A stretch of 64,000 nt of DNA from Mesorhizobium carmichaelinearum. GTDB taxonomy: Bacteria; Pseudomonadota; Alphaproteobacteria; Rhizobiales; Rhizobiaceae. Shown here one piece after another: positions 47,494 to 56,119 of the stretch. The translations under genes were made by a program, and so were the position numbers. The stretch lies in the NCBI RefSeq assembly GCF_900199455.1, contig NZ_FZQR01000020.1, positions 1-64,000 on the forward strand, in the 5' to 3' direction. The notes under the pieces were generated by a model, which had not been told where the DNA came from, ran no database searches, and worked only from the letters and a program-made list of their open reading frames with translations. Every line of letters starts with the position of its first letter. Position 1 is the first letter of the stretch.

Positions 47494-50123
47494 AACTTAC
47501 GGCCCTTCGGCTCCACAACGTCAAACGGTTCGCCGGGCAAGGCGTCGCCATCGAAAACATCGGCGACGGCGTCAACGTCCTTTGCGCGGTCAATGAGTTC
47601 GGCAAATCAACCTTCTTCGAAGCGCTGCACGCACTCTTTTTCCAGCCTCATACCGGCACACCCGAAGGCGTGCGACTGTTGCGGCCTTATAGTGGGGGCA
47701 ATCCGGTGGTGGAGGCCGACATCACCACTTCAGAAGGACGCTATCGGCTTGCCAAACAGTTTTATGGTGGCAAGCTGGCCAGCGTTATTGACCTCGACGG
47801 CGGGCGACTGTTGGCTCAAGCCGATGAGGCCGAAGCCTTTATCGGCAAACTAATCCATGGCGGAAGCGCAGGACCGGCAGGATTGCTCTGGGTTCGCCAA
47901 GGGGTCACCGGCATCGAAAGGCGCAGCAAGAACGAGGAGGACGGCGAAAAACGCGTGCGCGAAAGCCTATTGTCCTCGGTTCAGGGGGAAGTTGAAGCCC
48001 TGACCGGTGGGCGGCGCATGGCGGAAATCGCCGCCGCATGCGAAGAAGAACTCTATAGCCTGGTCACATCAACGCTGCGTCCCAAGAGTGGTGGTCTCTA
48101 TGCGGCAGCGCTGGATGAGCGTGATAAGCTGCTGAAAGACGAGCAGCGTCTCAGCGCCGAAGTCACCGGTCTGCGCGATGCGCTCGACAAGCGGCGCATT
48201 GCGTTGGCGCGTCTGTCTGAGCTTGAAACCCCCGAAGAAGGCGCCACCCGGCGGGAAGCCATCTCGGCCGCGGAAGCCGCAGTCGGAGCCGCCAAATCGC
48301 ACAGCGAAGCCTTGAAAGCAGCCGAGGCGGAAGCTGCCCTGGCTGCAATTCACCACGACGCGGCGCAGCAGGCCCTTGACAGTTTTCGGGCCGCGCTCAA
48401 ACGAGCCGCGGATTTGCGCCAGCAGTCGACTATTGCGCAGCTTCGCCGCCGTGAGGTTCTCGATCGTCGCGCTTCAGCCATCGCCGAAAACGAACAAGCG
48501 ATGGCCGAGGTTCAAGCAGCCGAACAGGAAGAGCGCGAAGCTCGCGAATTGCTCGCGCGGCTGGATGCGACCCTTTTGGCGCGTGACGCTGCCGAACAAC
48601 TAGCCGGCTTGGACAACCGGTTGAAACAAGCCGAAGTCGCCAGAACCCAGATCGAAGATGGAGAGGCAGCATTGGCGATGCTGGCGGTGCCGGAACAGGC
48701 TGTCGAGCAGCTGCAAGCGCTCGAAATCGAGATCGCCAGCCTTCGTGCAGCTCACCTGGCAACCCTGCCGACGCTATGCATGGAATACCGGGACGGCGCC
48801 GCCGATTTGGTGACGATCGATGCCAAGCCCTTGCCCCATGCAGAAGACCAAAACTTTGCTGGCACCGTGCGCCTGGATATTGCCGGCATCGGAGCCTTGA
48901 CCCTGCGATCGAATCGGCCGCAGCAGGCCGACCGGACCATCGAAGACGCCGAAGCGAAGCACCGCAGCCTGCTTGCGTCCCTCGGTGTCGACTGCCTCAG
49001 GACGGCGCGCCAGCGCCTGGTGGAAGCGCGCGACAAGGCTGCCGAACTGGGCTTGGCGCGTCAGCGGCTTGCCGATCTGGCGCCCAAGGGGATACAGCAA
49101 TTGCACGAGGAGCTTGCTCGTCTGAGTGCCCTCGGGGCCGGGGACCTCGAACTCAAAGTCGATCCGGAACAGATCCGGCAACATCATGCCGCAGCCGAGC
49201 AGCGTGTGGCGACAACACGTAACAGCGTGCGCGAGGCCTTGCCTTTGCGCAGCCATGCCGACGAGGCTGTCATGGCCGCGGAGACGGCTTATGTCACCGT
49301 CCAGGCGGAACTGACCAGCCTCGAGGTCATATTGGGACCCGATGCAGCGTGCGAGGAAAAGGAGCGCTTGCTGCTCACCGAGGCCACCGCACGACAAAAG
49401 CTGCGCGAAGCGGCCGGAATGCGCGCTGCTCCCCTGCGCGATGGCGCTCACGATCTCACCAGCGTCGAAGCCGTTCTGCGCCGCGCCCGTTCGGTTCAGG
49501 ATGCCGCCACACAGGAAGCAAGTCAGTTGCGTGTAACCCTGGCCGATCTCAATGGCCATATTCGCACTCGGTCCGACGACGCGGTGGAAGAAGCTTTGCG
49601 CGAGGCCACAGAAAAATTGGAAGTCGCAGGAGAGCGAGCGAGACGCTTCGAATTCGAAAAAGCCGTCCTCGACCGGCTGCGTACGACGCTGGTCGCTGCG
49701 CGCTCGACGGCACGCGATCTTTATCTGAAGCCGGTCATGTCCGAGCTGCGGCCGCTGCTTGGATTGCTATTCGATGACATCTCCATAGTGTTCGACGAGA
49801 ACACACTGTTGCCGCAGACCGTTCGCCGCAATGGTCAGGACGAGGATGTCGAGAGGCTGAGTGGCGGCATGCGAGAACAGCTTTCGGTTCTGACCCGGCT
49901 GGCCTTCGCCCGTCTGCTCGCCCGCGACGGGCGACCCACACCGGTCATCCTAGATGACGCGTTGGTCTATTCCGATGACGATCGCATTGAGCGCATGTTC
50001 GACGCTTTGCATCGTCAATCACGCGATCAGCAGATTCTCGTTTTCTCCTGCCGCCAACGCGCGTTCGCAAAACTCGGCGGAAACATTTTGCAGATGAGCG
50101 ACTGGCAACCGGATCGGTCATAA
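47490..50123 (+). CDS. SbcC/Rad50-like (YhaN-type) SMC ATPase
   Basis: This 877-residue ATPase has an N-terminal P-loop NEFGKSTFFEALHALFF and a C-terminal signature/Walker B region (RLSGGMREQLSVLTRLAFAR; PVILDDALVYSDDDR). Long heptad-rich coiled coils span residues about 220-425 and 500-750. No CxxC zinc hook is visible; at the tip, residues 425-495 form a compact insert (MEYRDGAADLVTIDAKPL). This resembles YhaN more than E. coli SbcC. It is coupled to the nuclease gene, so the two should assemble as an SbcCD-like DNA-end processing machine. Confidence 0.88.
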   Translation: MKLTALRLHNVKRFAGQGVAIENIGDGVNVLCAVNEFGKSTFFEALHALFFQPHTGTPEGVRLLRPYSGGNPVVEADITTSEGRYRLAKQFYGGKLASVIDLDGGRLLAQADEAEAFIGKLIHGGSAGPAGLLWVRQGVTGIERRSKNEEDGEKRVRESLLSSVQGEVEALTGGRRMAEIAAACEEELYSLVTSTLRPKSGGLYAAALDERDKLLKDEQRLSAEVTGLRDALDKRRIALARLSELETPEEGATRREAISAAEAAVGAAKSHSEALKAAEAEAALAAIHHDAAQQALDSFRAALKRAADLRQQSTIAQLRRREVLDRRASAIAENEQAMAEVQAAEQEEREARELLARLDATLLARDAAEQLAGLDNRLKQAEVARTQIEDGEAALAMLAVPEQAVEQLQALEIEIASLRAAHLATLPTLCMEYRDGAADLVTIDAKPLPHAEDQNFAGTVRLDIAGIGALTLRSNRPQQADRTIEDAEAKHRSLLASLGVDCLRTARQRLVEARDKAAELGLARQRLADLAPKGIQQLHEELARLSALGAGDLELKVDPEQIRQHHAAAEQRVATTRNSVREALPLRSHADEAVMAAETAYVTVQAELTSLEVILGPDAACEEKERLLLTEATARQKLREAAGMRAAPLRDGAHDLTSVEAVLRRARSVQDAATQEASQLRVTLADLNGHIRTRSDDAVEEALREATEKLEVAGERARRFEFEKAVLDRLRTTLVAARSTARDLYLKPVMSELRPLLGLLFDDISIVFDENTLLPQTVRRNGQDEDVERLSGGMREQLSVLTRLAFARLLARDGRPTPVILDDALVYSDDDRIERMFDALHRQSRDQQILVFSCRQRAFAKLGGNILQMSDWQPDRS

Positions 50124-50141
50124 GCGGAGATGAGATGGCTC

Positions 50142-50214
50142 TGTCCGAAATTTGTATATATGTTTCGGACAGTCTGCTTGTTGAGCGTCCGAAAAACGTC
50201 TACAATTTTCGGAC
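50142..50214 (+). promoter_or_regulatory. AbiE promoter with two inverted repeats; leaderless start
   Basis: CTGTCCGAAA (50142-50151) pairs with TTTCGGACAG (50163-50172), and GTCCGAAAA (50187-50195) with TTTTCGGAC (50206-50214). All four arms share GTCCGAAA. A -35-like TTGTTG (50178-50183) and a -10-like TACAAT (50201-50206) are 17 bases apart. The predicted transcription start therefore falls at or just before the ATG at 50215, and no Shine-Dalgarno sequence is present. This matches the known scheme in which AbiEi binds two inverted repeats to repress its own operon. Confidence 0.72.
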
Positions 50215-51048
50215 ATGAGCAGCGACTCGCCCGATCTGAAGACAGCCATGCTTGACCGCATCCGTGCCGACGCGCCGCGCAAGGTGTGGACGCCCAGTGA
50301 TTTCGTGGATCTCGCCTCGCGGGACGCCGTCGATAAGGCGTTGCAGCGGTTGGCGAAAGCCCAAACCCTCAGGCGAATCGATCGAGGACTCTACGATCAG
50401 CCTGGCTTCAACAAGCTCACCCAAAAAACCAACCCGCCCGATCCGCGCTCGGTCATCGACGCCGTTGGTCGACGCGACCAAACCCGGATGCTTGTCGATG
50501 GCATGACCGCAGCAAACGATCTGGGCCTGACCGACGCCGTCCCGGCAAAAATCGTGGTGCACACAGACGCCCGCCGTCGCGCGATCAAGCTCGGTAACGT
50601 CACGATCACCTTCCGTCCGACCGCGGCCAGCAAGCTGTTCTGGGCCGGACGACCGGCGATGCGCGTCGTCCAGGCACTTTACTGGCTCCGCGATCTCCTG
50701 GTCCGTGAAGGAGAGAGTGATCACGTCAAGCGCAAGCTCGCCAAGCTCTTCGAAGATCCCGTTGCGGGCCTAGCGCTGAAAGCTGACATCACTACGGGTA
50801 TGACGGCGCTGCCAACCTGGATGTGGGTGTTTCTCAAGCCGCTTGTCGAAAACGACGCCGGCGTTGGTCGTTGGCATGTCGGCGATGATGATCATGCTGG
50901 TGCCGATGCTGATCATGATCATCAGCGACAACGAACGAGGGACGGCGACGATGAGCACGCAGCCATCGGCCAACGGAAGCCGAAACCGCACTCTGCCGAC
51001 AAGACACGAACCGCCAAGCGCGGCGCAACCCGGACCGCGAAGACATGA
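50215..51048 (+). CDS. AbiEi-type antitoxin (DUF6088 family) with low-complexity tail
   Basis: This 277-residue protein starts with a winged helix (RKVWTPSDFVDLASRDAVDK, then ALQRLAKAQTLRRIDRGLY) and has the DUF6088/AbiEi core (FRPTAASKLFWAGRPAMRVV). The last 65 residues are polar and repetitive (HVGDDDHAGADADHDHQ) and do not look like the family. It overlaps the toxin gene by ATGA. In AbiE systems this protein represses the operon and counteracts the nucleotidyltransferase toxin. It follows the SbcC-like gene by 91 bases, which hold its own promoter. Confidence 0.85.
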   Translation: MSSDSPDLKTAMLDRIRADAPRKVWTPSDFVDLASRDAVDKALQRLAKAQTLRRIDRGLYDQPGFNKLTQKTNPPDPRSVIDAVGRRDQTRMLVDGMTAANDLGLTDAVPAKIVVHTDARRRAIKLGNVTITFRPTAASKLFWAGRPAMRVVQALYWLRDLLVREGESDHVKRKLAKLFEDPVAGLALKADITTGMTALPTWMWVFLKPLVENDAGVGRWHVGDDDHAGADADHDHQRQRTRDGDDEHAAIGQRKPKPHSADKTRTAKRGATRTAKT

Positions 51049-52124
51049 ATGCGGCTTTCGACGAGGTCCTCGCGGCAGGGTCGGACACGATGTTAAGCGC
51101 CTTCGATACGACGGCGCTGCGCCTCGGCACGGCATCCCAGAATATCGAAAAGGACTTCTGGGTCTGCTGGACGCTGGATGCCCTGTTCAATGGACTGAAA
51201 GAGGGGGGACCCCGCCTTCTTTTCAAGGGCGGAACCTCCTTGTCCAAAGGCTTCGGTCTGATCAACCGCTTCTCAGAGGATATCGACGTCACGGTTTTTC
51301 GGGACGACATTGGCGAACCGGCAACCATCGAGGAGCTCGACGCGCTGAGCGGTAAGAAACGCAAGGCGCGCCTCGATGCGATCAAGGACGCCTGCCGAGC
51401 TTACATCAACGGCCCGCTGCGCGCTGAGTTGACTCTGATCCTACAAGAAAGGCTTAAGGCAGGCGGCCTCGATACCGGGGCGGGACGGGTGGACGCCGAC
51501 GATGCCGATCCCGATGGGCAGACGCTGCTGATCTGGTACCCGGCGACGACGCCGCGATCGGATTATGTGCGAGCGGCGATCAAGATCGAGTCTGGCGCGA
51601 AATCCGCGCTCGACCCCAATAGCGAAGTGCCGATCAAACCCTATGTCGATGATGATCTGCCGGCACTCGACCTGATCGTGCCGGCCGTGCGAACGGTCGA
51701 CCCTGAACGCACCTTCTGGGATAAGATCGTCATCCTCCATGGGCTGCGGCGCTGGTTCGACAAGCGCGGAGAGCTGCGTGGGGGCGGCCAGCGCGTGTCT
51801 CGACACTACTATGATCTGCACCAACTCGACGCGACGCCGGTGGGCGACGCAGCCATCGCTAACAGCGCGCTCGGCGCGGACTGCGTCGCGCATGCCCGGA
51901 TGTTCTTCAATCGACCGGACTTCGATCTCGCGAGCGCCGTGCCTGGCTCGTTCGCGCTTGCACCGCATGACGCCATGATCGAACAGTTGCGCGTCGATTA
52001 CAGAGCCATGAAGGGTATGATCTTCGGCGATCCTCCCGAGTTCGAGGCGGTGCTCGACAGCATCCGCTCGCTCGAGACGCGTCTGAACGAGAGGGGAGAT
52101 ATGGAAAGCGAGGCGGCGCGATGA
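51045..52124 (+). CDS. AbiEii/AbiGii-family nucleotidyltransferase toxin
   Basis: This 359-residue protein has the AbiEii motif GGTSLSKGFGLINRFSEDID (residues about 61-80), the GSx10DxD-like nucleotidyltransferase site, followed by a helical C-terminus with DKIVILHGLRRWFDKRG. AbiEii toxins act as abortive-infection effectors by NTP transfer. It is coupled by ATGA overlaps both to the antitoxin upstream and, unusually, to the sigma-like gene downstream. Confidence 0.9.
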   Translation: MNAAFDEVLAAGSDTMLSAFDTTALRLGTASQNIEKDFWVCWTLDALFNGLKEGGPRLLFKGGTSLSKGFGLINRFSEDIDVTVFRDDIGEPATIEELDALSGKKRKARLDAIKDACRAYINGPLRAELTLILQERLKAGGLDTGAGRVDADDADPDGQTLLIWYPATTPRSDYVRAAIKIESGAKSALDPNSEVPIKPYVDDDLPALDLIVPAVRTVDPERTFWDKIVILHGLRRWFDKRGELRGGGQRVSRHYYDLHQLDATPVGDAAIANSALGADCVAHARMFFNRPDFDLASAVPGSFALAPHDAMIEQLRVDYRAMKGMIFGDPPEFEAVLDSIRSLETRLNERGDMESEAAR

Positions 52125-52969
52125 ACCAGGTGGAGGGAGTTGCCGACGCAGGGCAAGAGGCAGACGCTCAGCGCATGCGCCAAGCGGTAGTAACACCGCT
52201 GCGCAAGCGACGCCTCAGCGGCGAACTCTACAAGCGCGACCAGAGGGTAGAAGCGCTCATCGCCGAACTGGCGGCCCTGTCGCGTGACGAGTTGATCGCC
52301 AGGGTTGCAATCAGGAAGCGCTCCGACCCAGCCTATGTCCCCAGCGAATGTCTCGTCTATTTCATCCGCACGAGCCGTCGCGATAACAACGAAATGTGGT
52401 TTGAGCGCCTCTATCGGATCCTGATTGAACGGGTAATGCGTAGTTTGTCCAGGGCGGAAAGCCCTGATGGCAAGACGGAATCGTTGACGCGCGGAGTCGT
52501 GCGCGACAAGGTGTTCGGCCGGTTCGTCGAGCTGTTGTCGGCGGATCGCGCCGCCTATGTCGACAAGGTCGACTACTTCGAGGTGCGTTTCGACGGCGCG
52601 CTGGCTAGCCTGCGGCGCGATGCTCCTGGCGCGACGAGAACCGTTCCCGACCGCTCGAATATGACGAGGAAAGCGGTGAGCTGTCACCGGAGGTCGAGGC
52701 GGCTGCTGGGGCTCACGACCCGTTCGCCGTGTCGGATTTAGACGATCCGGCTTACCGGTTGCGCCTAGATGCGGCGATTGCGGCTCTACCGATAGAACAA
52801 AGCAGGATCATTCACATGCTAAGACAGGGCTTCCCCATCGACTCAAAGGAGCCGGACGTCATGACCATCGCCCAGGCCCTGGGCCGCTCCGAAAAGACCG
52901 TCCGAACCTATCGCGACAAAGCCTTCGCCACCCTGCGGGGCCGCCATGGCCGATGGAGAAGAGCGGTGA
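52121..52969 (+). pseudogene. RNA polymerase sigma-like factor with compensating frameshifts
   Basis: The frame from the ATG at 52121 (ELYKRDQRVEALIAELAALS; SECLVYFIRTSRRDNNEMWF) is lost near 52625. A second frame carries an acidic linker and a sigma region-4-like helix-turn-helix (IEQSRIIHMLRQGF; ALGRSEKTVRTYRDKA). Close to 52940 the first frame returns with MADGEER and stops at 52967-52969, overlapping a GTG start by GTGA. A one-base loss and a later one-base gain explain this. Region 2 similarity is weak, so the sigma label rests on the HTH and neighbours. Confidence 0.55.
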
Positions 52970-53544
52970 GCCCCGCAGGAGAACGTCCAACCCGCGAGTC
53001 TGTGCTCGACGCGTTCGCGGTCGAGAGCGAGCCTGGCCGGTCAACCTTGGAGCGCTATTTGCGGCTTTATCCGGAATATGCCCTAGAGCTCGTCGACCTG
53101 TCGCGCGAGCTTAGCCGCGACGTCTACGACGATGACGCGCCGCTGGCCGCTGCCGATCAAGCCCTCCTTGACGCTGCCTGGTCGCAACACGCGGCGGCCA
53201 TGCCGGCACCGATGACCGACCCCTTCGCGGCGCTGACGGTCGCCGATTGGGGTGCCGTCGCCCAGCGTCTTGACGTGCCCCGGCAGGTCGTGACCGCGCT
53301 GCGCGAGCGACGGATCTCCCTCATCAGTATCCCGCGACGGTTTCTCGGGATGTTGGCCGAGGCGGTGAGCAGTTCGGTCACACAGTTGGAATTGTCCTGG
53401 GGCCCCGCGCAGCTGGCGGCCGGGCGCAGTTACAAGGCCGACGGCAAGCCGGCGATCGGCGGGCAGGTCACCTTCGAGCAGGTGCTGATCGACGCAGGCG
53501 TCCCGGTAGAGAAGCGCGCCTGGTTGTTGGCAGAGGCGGATTGA
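52966..53544 (+). CDS. Conserved hypothetical protein of a sigma/IrrE module
   Basis: From the GTG at 52966 the frame encodes 192 residues: a helical N-terminus (LERYLRLYPEYALELVDLSR) and a helix-turn-helix-like segment (AQRLDVPRQVVTALRERRIS). I cannot name the family. The GTG overlaps the stop of the sigma-like gene, and its own stop is one base before the IrrE-like start, so it belongs to a tightly coupled set. The open frame continues upstream only because of the frameshift in the sigma-like gene. Confidence 0.6.
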   Translation: MSPAGERPTRESVLDAFAVESEPGRSTLERYLRLYPEYALELVDLSRELSRDVYDDDAPLAAADQALLDAAWSQHAAAMPAPMTDPFAALTVADWGAVAQRLDVPRQVVTALRERRISLISIPRRFLGMLAEAVSSSVTQLELSWGPAQLAAGRSYKADGKPAIGGQVTFEQVLIDAGVPVEKRAWLLAEAD

Positions 53545-54346
53545 TATGGACAGGGTGGAGCTCGCCAGGCAAGTCGCCGTAGAGCTTCATGCTCGCCTCG
53601 TTGCTTCCGGCGCCGATCCTTGGTCGCCCTATGACTTTGCTGTCGCCGAGGCCAGCCGACGGGGGATTGATGTCGAACCGACGGCCGCTGGGGCAGCCGT
53701 CCTCAATGGCGGCCGTGCGACCTTCGTCGCCGCCGACGATCTGATCCTTCACGAGAGTGTCGGCTCGCCGTTCGAGCAAGCCTTCCTGGTCAGCGGCCGC
53801 CGGGTCCCACGGGATGATCTCGAACGGCAAGGGGTCGGCGATCTTATGACGATCGGCCCAAGGCTCACCGTTCCACCGAAGCAAGTCACGACGTTCCGTG
53901 ACCAGCATCCGCAGATCGAAGAGCTTGATCAGGGAGGGATCGCGCATCGGCACGGCAAAGCGCGCGAACCCGGCGGCTTCGCATCGTTTCTCGACAGCCT
54001 TGAAGTCCGGGCATAGCGACTTCAGAGGCCCGCTGACGTCCCTGCATGTGGCCTCGCCGAGCTCATGCATCAGGGCGTCATATGCATGCTCCTCGGGGAC
54101 GACGTTGCTCATCCGGACGCAGTGCTCGGCAACCGAATAGAAGACTCGGCGGTTCAGGATGCGGCTGTAACATTGGCCGGCAAAGCGGCCTTCGAAGCCC
54201 AGCCCGTAGGCGACGTCCTCGATCGTGATGGCACTGAGTTCCGGCGCTTCGAAGTCGAAGTAGGTGCCGGAGCCGAGCAAGATCGTCGGGCCAATTGCTC
54301 GGCGGATTGATGCCGCCTTCATGGCCTCAAGCTCTTGATCAGCCAT
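53468..54346 (-). CDS. HD-domain phosphohydrolase-like protein, C-terminus altered
   Basis: From the ATG at 54346 the first 180 residues read as an HD-domain protein of the YfbR-like type carried by rhizobial plasmids and phages (FYSVAEHCVRMSNVVPEEHA, then YDALMHELGEATCRDVSGPL, with the H..HE/D metal ligands). It ends its family resemblance at IIPWDPA near 53800; the remaining 110 codons are the antisense of the IrrE fragment. The native last few residues were probably lost at the same junction. Confidence 0.75.
   Translation of the reverse strand: MADQELEAMKAASIRRAIGPTILLGSGTYFDFEAPELSAITIEDVAYGLGFEGRFAGQCYSRILNRRVFYSVAEHCVRMSNVVPEEHAYDALMHELGEATCRDVSGPLKSLCPDFKAVEKRCEAAGFARFAVPMRDPSLIKLFDLRMLVTERRDLLRWNGEPWADRHKIADPLPFEIIPWDPAAADQEGLLERRADTLVKDQIVGGDEGRTAAIEDGCPSGRRFDINPPSAGLGDSKVIGRPRIGAGSNEASMKLYGDLPGELHPVHINPPLPTTRRASLPGRLRRSAPARR
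53546..53794 (+). pseudogene. ImmA/IrrE metallopeptidase, N-terminal fragment
   Basis: The first 83 codons (VELARQVAVELHARLVASGA; LILHESVGSPFEQAFLV) match the start of ImmA/IrrE-type peptidases, in which a HEIGH zinc motif should follow directly. Instead the sequence switches at about 53794 to the antisense of the HD-domain gene. The catalytic part is therefore lost. Confidence 0.68.
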
Positions 54347-55592
54347 GATCAGCCTCCGGCGCAGCGGATAATGGCTCAAATCGGCCGTCATAGAACTCGA
54401 CATGCGGCCGCACCCATAGTGAGCCGTCCTCCGCCTGGTAGACGATCATCGAATCCTTGTCACATAGCGGAACCGATGACTGCAGCTTGGCGGCGCCGAT
54501 GTAGCGATAGGGGTTCCCGCGCTTCAGGTGCCGATGCGTCGGCTTCCATTGTGCGAGATCGGACCTGGCGGCGGTGTCAAAGTCGAGAATGTGGGGCTTC
54601 GGCCCGCCGTTTAGAACCCAATTCCACTCCGCTACGTCGTATTCGGCCCGCCCTTTGATGCGATACTTGTGAGGCGTGATCTGGCGGCCGGCGCGTTCGA
54701 TACTGACGAAATGGTCGTCGCCAGCCGATGTCTGCATGGTCATGACCCGGCAGACAGCCACCGGTTCCCCCACCTCCTGCAATGGTGCAGCAACAGGGGA
54801 AAGGGCGGCTAGGATTGCGGTCTGCGTCTCATCTATGAGCGCTGACGCATCGCATAGCGATTGGTCCATGCGCTCGTTGGCCGCCAGGTTGATGTCTTGC
54901 TGTGCGTCCAAGAGCCGATGAAGCAAACAATCGATATAGGGAACGCCAGTCGGATTTGGGATGTCCGGATTGGCGATTTTTGGCTCCGGCCATGATATCG
55001 CCTTCACCGGCTGAACTGTCCGGCCGTTGTTGAGATAGGCGGCGAACTCTTCAAAGGTGATCAGCGCCATGTCGGGATATTCGGCTGGTGACGTGCGGTC
55101 GTCTTTCTCAAGCAGTTCCTGCCAGAGCGCCTTTACTGCCGGCACTTGTGCGGCGACAGGGGAAAGGAAGACGTGATCTGTCACGCTGATAGCAGGATCG
55201 GTCGCAATCATCTGGTAGGCGGGGAAAGCTTCGGCCTCAGCCTTCGATGCGAACTGCTTCCCCTCGTTGGCATCGGGCGTCCACCAGTGCCAGCCGCCAT
55301 CTTCGCTTTCGGCGTACCAGTGCGGCTGGGTGTAAGGGCTGCCATACTTGCCGATGCCATCCTTGCGCTCGATCAACCAAGCAGTATTCCGTGGTGCGCG
55401 GGTGGCGCGACGGTTCCAGGCTGCGATGGCGCGATCCTTCGACGAAGCAATTGACGGAGGACCGTGGAATTCTGGTGCGCCAGCGCTGCCACAGGATGTG
55501 CAATGCACGCGATAGCCGTCGCGCACGATATCGAGCTTCGGTTTTTGCCCTTCGCAGAACGGGCACGGCTTCAGCTCCCCGGCGCCAGCCAT
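54339..55592 (-). CDS. Lar-like/phage-type protein with N-terminal zinc ribbon
   Basis: This 417-residue protein starts with GELKPCPFCEGQKPKL and HCTSCGSAG, a CxxC...CxxC zinc ribbon as in Lar-type restriction alleviation proteins. A tryptophan-rich segment and further unknown regions follow (DGGWHWWTPDANEG). The ATG at 55592 overlaps the SSB stop (TGATG) and is preferred over the in-frame ATG at 55601. Phage and plasmid Lar proteins modulate host restriction, but only the zinc ribbon supports the link here. The remainder has no clear family. Confidence 0.6.
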   Translation of the reverse strand: MAGAGELKPCPFCEGQKPKLDIVRDGYRVHCTSCGSAGAPEFHGPPSIASSKDRAIAAWNRRATRAPRNTAWLIERKDGIGKYGSPYTQPHWYAESEDGGWHWWTPDANEGKQFASKAEAEAFPAYQMIATDPAISVTDHVFLSPVAAQVPAVKALWQELLEKDDRTSPAEYPDMALITFEEFAAYLNNGRTVQPVKAISWPEPKIANPDIPNPTGVPYIDCLLHRLLDAQQDINLAANERMDQSLCDASALIDETQTAILAALSPVAAPLQEVGEPVAVCRVMTMQTSAGDDHFVSIERAGRQITPHKYRIKGRAEYDVAEWNWVLNGGPKPHILDFDTAARSDLAQWKPTHRHLKRGNPYRYIGAAKLQSSVPLCDKDSMIVYQAEDGSLWVRPHVEFYDGRFEPLSAAPEADHG

Positions 55593-56119
55593 CAGCGCCA
55601 CTCCGGACTGAAAGGTATGTCGTCGTCAAGGTCACTGTTCGACCGTCGGCCAGCGCCGCTACCACCCTGCCCGCTGCTGCCGAAGTCGCTGCCTCGATTG
55701 CCGCCGCTGCTCGGCCGGCTTTCCTGACGGCCGCCGCGATCGTCACTGCGATCGCCATCACTGCCATTCTTGGTATCGAGCATCTGAAGCTCGCCCCGGA
55801 ATTTCTGCAGGACGATCTCTGTCGTATACCGATCGGCGCCACCCTGATCCTGCCATTTGCGGGTCTGCAGCTGACCCTCGATATAGACCTTCATGCCTTT
55901 CTTGAGATATTGCTCGGCAACCTTGGCGATATTTTCGTTGAAAATCACGCAGTTATGCCATTCGGTTTTCTCTTTGCGTTCGCCGGAATTCTTGTCGTGC
56001 CACGTCTCCGACGTCGCGATCCGGATGTTGACGACCGGATCGCCGCTGTTGAGCCGGCGGATCTCTGGATCTGCTCCCAAATTCCCAATCAACATCACGC
56101 GATTAAGTGAACCGGCCAT
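55592..56119 (-). CDS. ssb: Single-stranded DNA-binding protein
   Basis: This 175-residue protein has an OB-fold ([40 protein letters not shown]), a glycine/serine-rich linker and an acidic tip DLDDDIPF, after which it carries five extra residues. The DDDIPF tip normally ends the protein, so the tail SPEWR may weaken partner binding. It is a plasmid/phage-type extra SSB in the minus-strand block. Confidence 0.92.
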   Translation of the reverse strand: MAGSLNRVMLIGNLGADPEIRRLNSGDPVVNIRIATSETWHDKNSGERKEKTEWHNCVIFNENIAKVAEQYLKKGMKVYIEGQLQTRKWQDQGGADRYTTEIVLQKFRGELQMLDTKNGSDGDRSDDRGGRQESRPSSGGNRGSDFGSSGQGGSGAGRRSNSDLDDDIPFSPEWR

